Shown piece by piece: positions 1 to 6,914 of a stretch of 64,000 nucleotides of DNA (position 1 is the first letter of the stretch; every line of letters begins with the position of its first letter). The stretch is from the NCBI RefSeq assembly GCF_900343085.1, contig NZ_OPYI01000007.1:1-64000 (forward strand). The letters are read 5' to 3'. Source of the stretch: Aedoeadaptatus coli (GTDB taxonomy: Bacteria; Bacillota; Clostridia; Tissierellales; Peptoniphilaceae). The notes under the pieces were generated by a model. That model had not been told where the DNA came from and did not search any database. It saw nothing but the letters and a program-made list of their open reading frames with translations. The position numbers and the translations under genes were made by a program.

Positions 1-586
1 TCGGTGGTTTGAGGTCGTCTTTTCCGTGTGCGTTTCGATCGTCGGCAATTTCTTTTTCCAGTTGTTGTTGGTAGCTTCGCACGTGTTTCTTCACTGTGGC
101 TTTTTTGTTTTTGTGGCGATTGGCATGGGCTTTGACGTGGGTGGCATCGACGAATTGGAGGCGTGTGTCGACGAAGCCTTGGTCCATGGCTTGTTGAAGG
201 ATGTTGGTGAAGATGGACTCAAAGAGGTCGGTGTCTTGAAAACGCCGACGGTAGTTTTGCCCAAAGGTGGTGAAGTGGGGGATTTTATCGTAGAAGTCGA
301 GTCCCAAGAACCAACGATAGGCCAGGTTGACTTCGACTTCTTTGATGGTTTGGCGCATGCTGCGAATGCCATAAAGGTGTTGGATAAAGACGAGTTTAAT
401 GAGAACCACGGGGTCGATGCTGGGTCGGCCGTTGTCTAAGCAATAAAGGTCTTCCACCAGGTCATAGATGAAGTCGAAGTCCACGTAACGGTCAATTTTT
501 CGCAAAAGATGATCTGCCGGCACGAGTTGGTCCAGAGCGATCATTTGAATTTGTTCTACTTTTTTCTTGTCTTCTTTGTGCAGCAT
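1..586 (-). CDS. IS1182-family transposase, N-terminal part (cut by window edge)
   Basis: Read on the minus strand from an ATG at 586-584, an open frame runs to the window edge (about 194 residues seen). An AAGGAGG ribosome site lies a few bases upstream. The protein has the DUF772-type N-terminal transposase domain of IS1182/IS5-group elements, with the segment GRPSIDPVVLIKLVFIQHLY near residue 53, followed by the RWFLGL block and a conserved FVDATHVKAHAN region in which the Asp begins the DDE catalytic domain. No stop or frameshift is visible in the part present, so the gene may be intact beyond the window. It lies downstream of, and in the same direction as, the housekeeping run, but a terminator at 644-679 separates them. 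Family assignment is by remembered similarity; whether it is an active element cannot be judged. Confidence 0.88.
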   Translation of the reverse strand, partial: MLHKEDKKKVEQIQMIALDQLVPADHLLRKIDRYVDFDFIYDLVEDLYCLDNGRPSIDPVVLIKLVFIQHLYGIRSMRQTIKEVEVNLAYRWFLGLDFYDKIPHFTTFGQNYRRRFQDTDLFESIFTNILQQAMDQGFVDTRLQFVDATHVKAHANRHKNKKATVKKHVRSYQQQLEKEIADDRNAHGKDDLKPP

Positions 587-643
587 AGCAACCTCCTTTT
601 TCTCTATTTTACTATAATTGAAGCGAATGCTGTTTGATGACAC

Positions 644-679
644 AAAAAAAGGAAGGGTGAATCGGATGATTCTCCCTCC
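644..679 (-). terminator. Rho-independent terminator after the rseC-like gene
   Basis: On the minus strand an imperfect stem of about 12 bp (arms near 651-662 and 668-679, with the GAATC/GATTC core) with a short loop is followed by seven T (650-644). It closes the long aspS/rseC-side transcript before the IS element. Confidence 0.75.
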
Positions 680-694
680 TTTGTCATCACTCTG

Positions 695-720
695 ATCCAT
701 GCCTCGCGGCATGGATTTTT
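695..720 (+). terminator. Perfect 9-bp hairpin with T-run on the + strand
   Basis: ATCCATGCC (695-703) and GGCATGGAT (708-716) form a perfect stem around a TCGC loop, followed by T bases to 720 on the plus strand. It has the form of an intrinsic terminator facing away from the IS element, toward the 3' end of the rseC-like gene. There is no plus-strand gene upstream in the window, so it may block antisense transcription or belong to the IS end. Confidence 0.5.
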
Positions 721-722
721 GT

Positions 723-1139
723 TTAAAGAATTCGGACCATTTTCGGTCGGGCTTCATTGGCGTGTTTCTTGTCGACGGTTCGCAGGATAAAGTAGCTGAC
801 GACGAGAGAAAGGGCGCCGAAAATAAAGATATAGAGATCCCTTCTCTCCATGGCATCGGGGAGGATAAGCTGCCCCAGGCCGATGGCCAGTAAAAAGGCG
901 ATCAAGGGAATGCCGTAGAGTTTGTAAATGGAGTGGAGCACGAAATTGTCGTTGACGTACAATTCCACGCTGTCCCCTTCTTCGGCATTTAATTCGTTGG
1001 GAACGGAAATAAACTCCGACTTCGATTCACAGGCCGAGCTCTCGCAGACCGCACAGGCGGAGCCGCAAGCGCCCTTTCTGCTTACTTCCATATAGGCGAA
1101 TCCGTTTTTTACGGATAGAATGTGTCCGATTTGGATCAT
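723..1139 (-). CDS. RseC/MucC-family (SoxR-reducing system type) membrane protein
   Basis: A 138-residue protein of the RseC/MucC family. The N-terminal half carries a cysteine cluster (CGSACAVCESSAC, around residues 25-37) as in family members, then a small beta domain, and two membrane segments at roughly residues 72-93 and 100-119. In proteobacteria RseC takes part in the SoxR-reducing system together with Rsx/Rnf electron transport proteins; in clostridia the family is found near or together with Rnf complexes, but no rnf gene lies in this window. It starts 4 bases after the aspS stop, so it is the last gene of that operon. Function in this organism is uncertain; the family assignment is fairly firm from the cysteine pattern and topology. 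Confidence 0.75.
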   Translation of the reverse strand: MIQIGHILSVKNGFAYMEVSRKGACGSACAVCESSACESKSEFISVPNELNAEEGDSVELYVNDNFVLHSIYKLYGIPLIAFLLAIGLGQLILPDAMERRDLYIFIFGALSLVVSYFILRTVDKKHANEARPKMVRIL

Positions 1140-1143
1140 AAGA

Positions 1144-2922
1144 TCACTCCTCTATAACGCGAATGTGAACTTCCTCTAATTGTTTTTCAGGCAAGGCCAC
1201 CGGCGCGCCGGTGAGCAAATCGCTGGCGGATTGGGTCTTCGGGAAGGCGATGACATGGCGCATGTTCTTTTCGCCGGTTAAAAGCATGATTAAGCGGTCG
1301 AGACCGTAGGCCAAGCCTCCGTGCGGCGGCGCGCCGTAGCGGAAGGCCTCGATGAGGAAGCCGAACTTTTCTTCAGCTTCTTCCGCGGTGAATCCCAAAG
1401 CCTTGAACATGCGGGATTGAATCTCGCTGTCGTGGATACGAATGGATCCGCCGCCCATTTCATCGCCGTTAATGACGATGTCGTAGGCTTTTGCACGGCA
1501 GGCGCCGGGATCGGATTCCAGCTTATCTAAGTCTTCGTCCATGGGCGATGTGAAGGGATGGTGCATGGCCACGTAGCGGCCTTCTTCCTCGTCGTATTCA
1601 AACAAGGGGAATTCCACGATCCACAAAGGTGCGATGACATCTTCGGGGATCATGCCCATTTCATCGGCAATGTGGTTTCTCAAATTACCCAGAGCGGCGT
1701 AGACCGTGGCATTTTTATCGGCCACGAAAAGCACCAAATCGCCGGCTTTGGCTTCGAGTTTTTCCAGGATTTTATCCATGCTTTCCTCGCCGATGAATTT
1801 TAAAATCGGCGATTGAATTTCGTCTTCTTTTACCTTGGCCCATGCCAGACCCTTGGCTTTGAAGTCTTTCACAAAAGCTTCCAGCTTGTCGATCTTCTTG
1901 CGGGAATAGGCTTCGGCGCCGCCTTCTACGACGATGGCGCGAACGCTGCCGCCGCTTTCCACGGCGGAGGTAAATACCTTAAAGCCGCAGTCCTTTACTA
2001 AATCGGAGACGTCTTTTAATTCCATGCCGAAGCGCACGTCGGGCTTGTCCACGCCGTAGCGATCCATGGCCTCTTGATAGGTCATGCGATCGAAGGGAAC
2101 GGCCAAGTCTTTGCCCAGAACTTCTTTAAAGAGCATCTTTAAATACCGTTCGTTGACTTCGATGACATCTTCCGCTTCCACAAAGCTCAGTTCCATGTCG
2201 ATTTGCGTAAATTCCGGTTGACGGTTGAAGCGCAAATCTTCGTCCCTGAAGCAGCGGGCGATTTGAATGTAGCGATCAAAGCCTGCCACCATGAGCAATT
2301 GCTTCATAAGTTGCGGCGATTGAGGCAGGGCATAAAACTCCCCGTCGTGAATGCGGCTGGGCACCAAATAGTCCCGCGCCCCTTCCGGCGTGGGCTTATT
2401 TAACATAGGCGTTTCAACTTCCACAAAGCCTTCGCTGTCGAAGAAGTCCCGCGTTAATTTATATACCCGAGAACGGGTGCGTAAAATCGACTGACTGCGG
2501 GGTTTTCTCAAGTCCAGAGCACGGTATTTTAGGCGCAAATCATCGGAAACATCGTCGTCGTCTTTGACGTAAATCGGCGGGACGTCGGATTCGGATAAGA
2601 TCTTTAATTCCGAAGCCAACACTTCGATCTTGCCGGTGGGAATATTTTCGTTAATGGAGCTCCTCATGCGAACGGCGCCTACGACGGCGACGCAAAATTC
2701 CGAGCGAAGCTTCGTCGCCTTTTCGAAAATGGCTTCGTCCGTGTCCCCGTCGAATACCACTTGCACAATCCCCGTGTAATCGCGAAGATCGGCAAAGACA
2801 ATGGACCCGAGATTTCTGGATTTTTGCACCCAGCCCATAAACGTTACGGATTCACCGATCTGTTCTTCTCTTAAATTTCCACAAAAATGACTGCGTTTTA
2901 ATCCGCCTAATGCTTCTCCCAT
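1144..2922 (-). CDS. aspS: Aspartate--tRNA ligase
   Basis: Bacterial-type class II aspartyl-tRNA synthetase of 592 residues, the usual length for forms with a GAD insertion. It has an N-terminal OB-fold anticodon domain (about residues 15-105), the QSPQ segment at 201-204, class II motif 2 FRDEDLR at 225-231, the GAD insertion at roughly 290-425, and motif 3 GLDRL near the C-terminus. The open frame extends 40 codons further upstream, but the chosen ATG is preceded by AGGAGG and leaves an 8-base gap to the Mur ligase stop; the longer reading would overlap that gene extensively. No gatCAB genes are in the window, so whether it is a discriminating enzyme cannot be told. Identity is certain. Confidence 0.97.
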   Translation of the reverse strand: MGEALGGLKRSHFCGNLREEQIGESVTFMGWVQKSRNLGSIVFADLRDYTGIVQVVFDGDTDEAIFEKATKLRSEFCVAVVGAVRMRSSINENIPTGKIEVLASELKILSESDVPPIYVKDDDDVSDDLRLKYRALDLRKPRSQSILRTRSRVYKLTRDFFDSEGFVEVETPMLNKPTPEGARDYLVPSRIHDGEFYALPQSPQLMKQLLMVAGFDRYIQIARCFRDEDLRFNRQPEFTQIDMELSFVEAEDVIEVNERYLKMLFKEVLGKDLAVPFDRMTYQEAMDRYGVDKPDVRFGMELKDVSDLVKDCGFKVFTSAVESGGSVRAIVVEGGAEAYSRKKIDKLEAFVKDFKAKGLAWAKVKEDEIQSPILKFIGEESMDKILEKLEAKAGDLVLFVADKNATVYAALGNLRNHIADEMGMIPEDVIAPLWIVEFPLFEYDEEEGRYVAMHHPFTSPMDEDLDKLESDPGACRAKAYDIVINGDEMGGGSIRIHDSEIQSRMFKALGFTAEEAEEKFGFLIEAFRYGAPPHGGLAYGLDRLIMLLTGEKNMRHVIAFPKTQSASDLLTGAPVALPEKQLEEVHIRVIEE

Positions 2923-2930
2923 GATGCCTC

Positions 2931-4463
2931 CTAGCAAATTCTGTTTTCTATTTTCTTCATCCAATAGGATTTCTCGTCGCCTGTTGATTTTTCGGCCAAG
3001 GCTTCCCACACGTATTTGGCGCCGTGATCCATGCCTTGGCAACCGGCCAGTAAAAAGACGTCCTTTTCACCGACCTTACTCCATACCCCGTCGATGGCGC
3101 TTTTTAAATCGTCCATCACAGGCACGTCGTAGCCGGCATCGGCCATGACTTCTTTAAAGGCGGCCAATTCCGCATCCGTCACCTCGTCCTTTTTCGTGAC
3201 CACTTCCTCGCTCCTGGTGGCGACAAAGGTCTTGAGGGGAAGCTTGTGCATCCACTTGACCATTTCCAGCGCATTGTCCCGATTTAATTCGGCCCCTCTT
3301 CCGCCTCGTACGGCGTAGAGAAGGTGGAGGTCCTTGTATTCCATGTGACACAAGGTTTCCAGGGTGACGGCGATGTTTTTTTCATTGGCAAAGTGATCAT
3401 CCAGGATCATATACTCTTTATTATAGATCAATTCGAAGCGTCTTTCGACCCCGGAAAAATTTTGCATGGCCTTTTGAATGACCGCGCCGTCCACGCCTTC
3501 CAATAAGCCGTAAGTAATGGCGATCATGGCGTTTAATACGGAGTGGTAACCGGCTACTTCCAATTGAATGGGAAGCACCATGGGCTCCAGGGACCAACGG
3601 TCGCTGTGATGGGCCCGGCGCACGACGTAATTAAATTTCGCAAAGCCCGTGGACAAATCAATGGCCTCGATGCCAATGGATGCGTCTTTTTCGATGCCCG
3701 CCGAAAACACGTCGCCTTTTGTCTTTTCAATTAACCCTTCGATAAGGGGCGCGTCGATATTCAGGATGACCGCCGTCTTCTCGTCGGCATGACGAATCAA
3801 GCGGCTCTTGTAGTGAAAGTAGTTTTCAAAGGTGCCGTGTTGCTCCAAGTGTTCCACGGAAATATTGTTGAAGCTTACGATGTCGTAGTCGATGCCCCTG
3901 CTTCTGTATAGTTCCTGCGCGGAAGAGGACACTTCCATGACCACCACTTCCACGCCGGCATCGGCCATGTCGCGCAAGTGCTTTTGCAGATGAATGCTCT
4001 CGGGTGTCGTTAAAATCGAGGGAATGGACACGTCTTTGTACTGCACTTCCACCGTGCCGACGACGCCGACCTCATAGCCCGCTTCTTTAAATATGTCGCG
4101 AATCATATAGGCCGTGGAGGTCTTGCCGTTTGTGGCCGTGACACCGAACACTTTCATTTCCTTCGACGGATGATCGTAAAATGTGCAGGCCAAGTCGGCC
4201 AGGGCGATTCGCGGATTTTTTACCAAAATCTGCGGTATATCGTCGTCGGTGAAGTGATCGACCACGGCCAGTGCGGCGCCCTTTTCTTTGGCTTTTTGAA
4301 TGTAATCGTGGCCGTCGGCCAAGACGCCCTTCATGGCGACGAAAATATCTCCTTCGCCGATTTCTCTCGAGTCGTTGGAAATGTGTTCGACGATGTGATC
4401 CTCGTCGATGACGCCTTTTTTATCAATGATTTCTATGGCGTCTAAGAGTTTTTTTAATATCAT
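2931..4463 (-). CDS. MurE-like Mur ligase (divergent)
   Basis: A 510-residue Mur ligase of the MurE type. Seen: an N-terminal UDP-MurNAc domain with NDSREIGEGDIFVA (30-43); ATP loop GVTATNGKTS (107-116); the central block with SSSAQELYRSRG, the NISVEHLEQHG element and Lys219 at the position of the carbamylated lysine. The C-terminal domain deviates: the usual HTPD segment is replaced by DDHFANEK (355-362), the GGDRD loop by RGGRGAELNR (386-395), and the DNPR/DDPR amino-acid recognition motif is not found. It could therefore add an unusual amino acid or act on another Mur-type substrate; it may not be the main MurE. It overlaps hemZ by 4 bases (ATGA), so it is co-translated with it. The ligase fold is certain, the substrate is not. 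Confidence 0.85.
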   Translation of the reverse strand: MILKKLLDAIEIIDKKGVIDEDHIVEHISNDSREIGEGDIFVAMKGVLADGHDYIQKAKEKGAALAVVDHFTDDDIPQILVKNPRIALADLACTFYDHPSKEMKVFGVTATNGKTSTAYMIRDIFKEAGYEVGVVGTVEVQYKDVSIPSILTTPESIHLQKHLRDMADAGVEVVVMEVSSSAQELYRSRGIDYDIVSFNNISVEHLEQHGTFENYFHYKSRLIRHADEKTAVILNIDAPLIEGLIEKTKGDVFSAGIEKDASIGIEAIDLSTGFAKFNYVVRRAHHSDRWSLEPMVLPIQLEVAGYHSVLNAMIAITYGLLEGVDGAVIQKAMQNFSGVERRFELIYNKEYMILDDHFANEKNIAVTLETLCHMEYKDLHLLYAVRGGRGAELNRDNALEMVKWMHKLPLKTFVATRSEEVVTKKDEVTDAELAAFKEVMADAGYDVPVMDDLKSAIDGVWSKVGEKDVFLLAGCQGMDHGAKYVWEALAEKSTGDEKSYWMKKIENRIC

Positions 4464-5839
4464 AGTACGTCTCCCAAATACTTCGCCTTCTTCTTAAGCA
4501 CCTCGCTGAAGCGGTCGGTGTAGTCCCGCATGTTTCTGAAATTTGAAAATTTTCGAATGGTATTTCCCCGGGCATCCACCAATTTCGTCGTTGCGGACAT
4601 GCCCACGCCGACGACGGTATGGATTTCTTCCATCATGACCATATTGTAGATGGATTCCGTGCCCTCTTTTGCGTAGCCGATATTTGCGCCGTTGCCCAGA
4701 ATCCGCTTCTGCCGATACAGGTAGTAGGGATGGTAGCCCTTCTCTTCCAAAAATCCCATGGCGTAGCTTTCCATGGAGCGCGTGTTTTTTACAAAAACGC
4801 TGTTGTTTTCAAAAAGCTTCGAACCGTTTTTCAAAGACAACATGTGGACGGTAATATTCTCCGGCGCGAGAGCGCAGAGCTTATTTAATGTATAGTCCAC
4901 ATCGTCTACGGTTTCGTCGGCGAGACCTAAGATCATGTCCATATTCACCTGAAGATCGGTCCTCTCCCGCACCAATTTGTAGGCCTTTAAAATATCTTCG
5001 GCGCTGTGCGGCCTTTTTACCGCCTTCAGCGTTCGATCCACCATGGTCTGTGGATTGATGCTGATCCTCGTCACGGGATAGTCGCGGATCATGTCCACCA
5101 ATTCCGTCGTAATGGTTTTGGGCCTGCCGGCTTCCAAAGTAAATTCCTTCGGCGTCAAATGGCGAAGCTCCTGAAAAATTTTCTCCAGATCCGCCACGGG
5201 AATGGACGTGGGAGTGCCGCCGCCGATGTAGACGGTCTCCGGTGAAGTGCCCATTTTATTAAGCACAAAGGACAGCTCCTTTAAGAGATAATCCATGTAA
5301 ATTCGCACGGCCTCTTTGTTGTCGCTGCCGATGGTGGGATAGCTGCAGTATTCGCAGCGCGTCGGACAAAAGGGAATGTGAATGTACAAAGAGTAGCCCC
5401 GGCCCCAATTGTCGCCGATCAAGGCGCTTTCTCGCTTCGCAATGCGCATCAGTAAAGATGCCACGTCGGGATCAATAAGGTAATCCTTCGTCAAAAGCTC
5501 CATTACGCCGGCGTCGCCTAATTCGCGCCGATGCTTTTGCAAAAATTTAATGGGTCGGGTTCCGGTCAAGCTTCCCCACAAAGAGGGCTCTTTGTTCGGA
5601 TGATCCACTTCTGATGCAATCCAGGCGCTGATCTTTCGCTTCAACTCATATTCATCTGTGCCGCTAAAGGTGTTCTCGTATTGATCGTCGTCGATCATTA
5701 AAGTTACGTGTTTATTTTCAGCTGTCGTGTCGATAATTAAAAACAGCTCGCCGGATGTCTCGTAAGCAGGAAAATAGATTCGAAGCAGCTCGTAAAATGT
5801 GTGCAGCTCCGAATCTGTGCCGTTAACTATTCGAATCAT
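4460..5839 (-). CDS. hemZ: HemZ-type coproporphyrinogen dehydrogenase-like radical SAM protein
   Basis: A 459-residue radical SAM protein of the HemZ type. The N-terminal 145 residues form the HemZ-specific leader region. The iron-sulfur motif is C158-x3-C162-x2-C165 (FCPTRCEYCSY), followed by the VYIGGGTPTS block characteristic of the HemN/HemZ family. In Bacillus HemZ is linked to anaerobic coproporphyrinogen III oxidation, but many heme-lacking clostridia keep a copy whose true reaction is unknown, and no other heme gene is visible here. It overlaps the genes on both sides by 4 bases, so it belongs to the long run. Family is firm; the reaction in this organism is an open point. Confidence 0.88.
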   Translation of the reverse strand: MIRIVNGTDSELHTFYELLRIYFPAYETSGELFLIIDTTAENKHVTLMIDDDQYENTFSGTDEYELKRKISAWIASEVDHPNKEPSLWGSLTGTRPIKFLQKHRRELGDAGVMELLTKDYLIDPDVASLLMRIAKRESALIGDNWGRGYSLYIHIPFCPTRCEYCSYPTIGSDNKEAVRIYMDYLLKELSFVLNKMGTSPETVYIGGGTPTSIPVADLEKIFQELRHLTPKEFTLEAGRPKTITTELVDMIRDYPVTRISINPQTMVDRTLKAVKRPHSAEDILKAYKLVRERTDLQVNMDMILGLADETVDDVDYTLNKLCALAPENITVHMLSLKNGSKLFENNSVFVKNTRSMESYAMGFLEEKGYHPYYLYRQKRILGNGANIGYAKEGTESIYNMVMMEEIHTVVGVGMSATTKLVDARGNTIRKFSNFRNMRDYTDRFSEVLKKKAKYLGDVL

Positions 5840-6456
5840 AAAATCTGCCGCATAAAGGGATTCATGCGTTTTTCCGTGCCGATGGTCGTGGCAAATCCGT
5901 GTCCGGAAAGCACCTTTAAGTCCTCATCCAATTTCGATAGTTTGACGAGGGATTCCATAATGGCCGCCACGTCGCCGCCGGGAAAATCCGTGCGGCCGAT
6001 GGAGCCTTGGAACAGGGTGTCGCCGGTGAAAAGCGTATCGCCGTATAGGTAGCAGACGCCCCCCGGCGTGTGGCCCGGCGTAAAGAGAACCTTCACATCG
6101 CCTGCTTTGAACGAAATAACGTCCCCGTCTTGTAAGAGAACGTCGGGATTTTTGTTCGGGAGCTCGCCGCCGAGCATGGCGACAAACTGAGGCGATTGAC
6201 TCAGGAAGTTGTCCAATTCATCTTTATGCATATAAACCTTCACGCCCAAGGCGTCGCGCACTTTATTTAATGCGGAAATGTGATCCCCGTGGCCGTGGGT
6301 GAGTAAAATGCCTTCGATATTTAAACCTAAATTTTTGACGTGGGCGAGGATCTTTTCAGCTTCCGCGCCGGGATCGATGATAAATCCGTTTTTGTCGTCA
6401 TCGTAGACGATGTAACAATTCGTCGTACCGCCGACTAAGAGCGTATCAATTGCCAT
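5836..6456 (-). CDS. MBL-fold metallo-hydrolase (glyoxalase II-like)
   Basis: A 206-residue metallo-beta-lactamase-fold hydrolase. The metal site THGHGDH is at residues 53-59, with further ligands in the FTPGHTPGG and LFTGDTLF segments and the SGHG motif near the C-terminus. The compact single-domain form is that of the glyoxalase II-like/YcbL group, which is often found next to dtd and relA in clostridia. The substrate cannot be read from sequence; hydroxyacylglutathione is unlikely to be physiological in such anaerobes. Its ATG overlaps the dtd stop (TAATG), which points to translational coupling. Confidence 0.88.
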   Translation of the reverse strand: MAIDTLLVGGTTNCYIVYDDDKNGFIIDPGAEAEKILAHVKNLGLNIEGILLTHGHGDHISALNKVRDALGVKVYMHKDELDNFLSQSPQFVAMLGGELPNKNPDVLLQDGDVISFKAGDVKVLFTPGHTPGGVCYLYGDTLFTGDTLFQGSIGRTDFPGGDVAAIMESLVKLSKLDEDLKVLSGHGFATTIGTEKRMNPFMRQIL

Positions 6457-6905
6457 TAAAATCTCCTTTCGCTGTCGATTAAGATGGTTACCGGCCCGTC
6501 CGCCACCATGTCGATGGCCATGTCCGCACCGAAGACGCCGCGGGCGACTTTATGGCCCTTGGATTCGATGTAGGCGATCAGATCTTCGTACATGGGCTCC
6601 GAAATTTCGCCTTTCGCCGCCCGAATGTAGCTGGGGCGATTGCCTTTTTTCGCGTCACCGTAAAGGGTAAACTGGCTGACCACCATGATTTCGTTCTGGC
6701 TGTCGCCCACATTGACATTCATCACGCCGTTTTCGTCGTTGAAGACGCGCAGACCCACGATTTTGTTGCCGATGTATTCCATGTCTTTTTTCGTGTCGGA
6801 ATCCGTGACGCCGACCAAGACCATAAGGCCTCCGCCGATGGAAGAGACTTCTTCCCCGCCGACGGACAGGCTGGCTCGTTTTACCCGTTGAATAACTGCT
6901 CGCAT
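6456..6905 (-). CDS. dtd: D-aminoacyl-tRNA deacylase
   Basis: A 149-residue Dtd protein of normal length. It hydrolyses D-aminoacyl-tRNAs (and Gly-tRNA-Ala) to keep D-residues out of proteins. The conserved SQFTL motif is at residues 77-81 and the cross-subunit GPVT motif at 137-140; these two define the active site of the homodimer. It has a clear AAGGAGG site before the ATG. The gene lies just after relA, with a 9-base gap, which is the common Gram-positive order relA-dtd-MBL. Confidence 0.96.
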   Translation of the reverse strand: MRAVIQRVKRASLSVGGEEVSSIGGGLMVLVGVTDSDTKKDMEYIGNKIVGLRVFNDENGVMNVNVGDSQNEIMVVSQFTLYGDAKKGNRPSYIRAAKGEISEPMYEDLIAYIESKGHKVARGVFGADMAIDMVADGPVTILIDSERRF

Positions 6906-6914
6906 ACTTCCTCC

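Noticed and set aside
26-439. Plus-strand open frame of 137 codons at the left edge
   Set aside because: It is antisense to the IS1182 transposase, which has a ribosome site and family motifs on the minus strand; the plus frame has only a hydrophobic, unrelated sequence.
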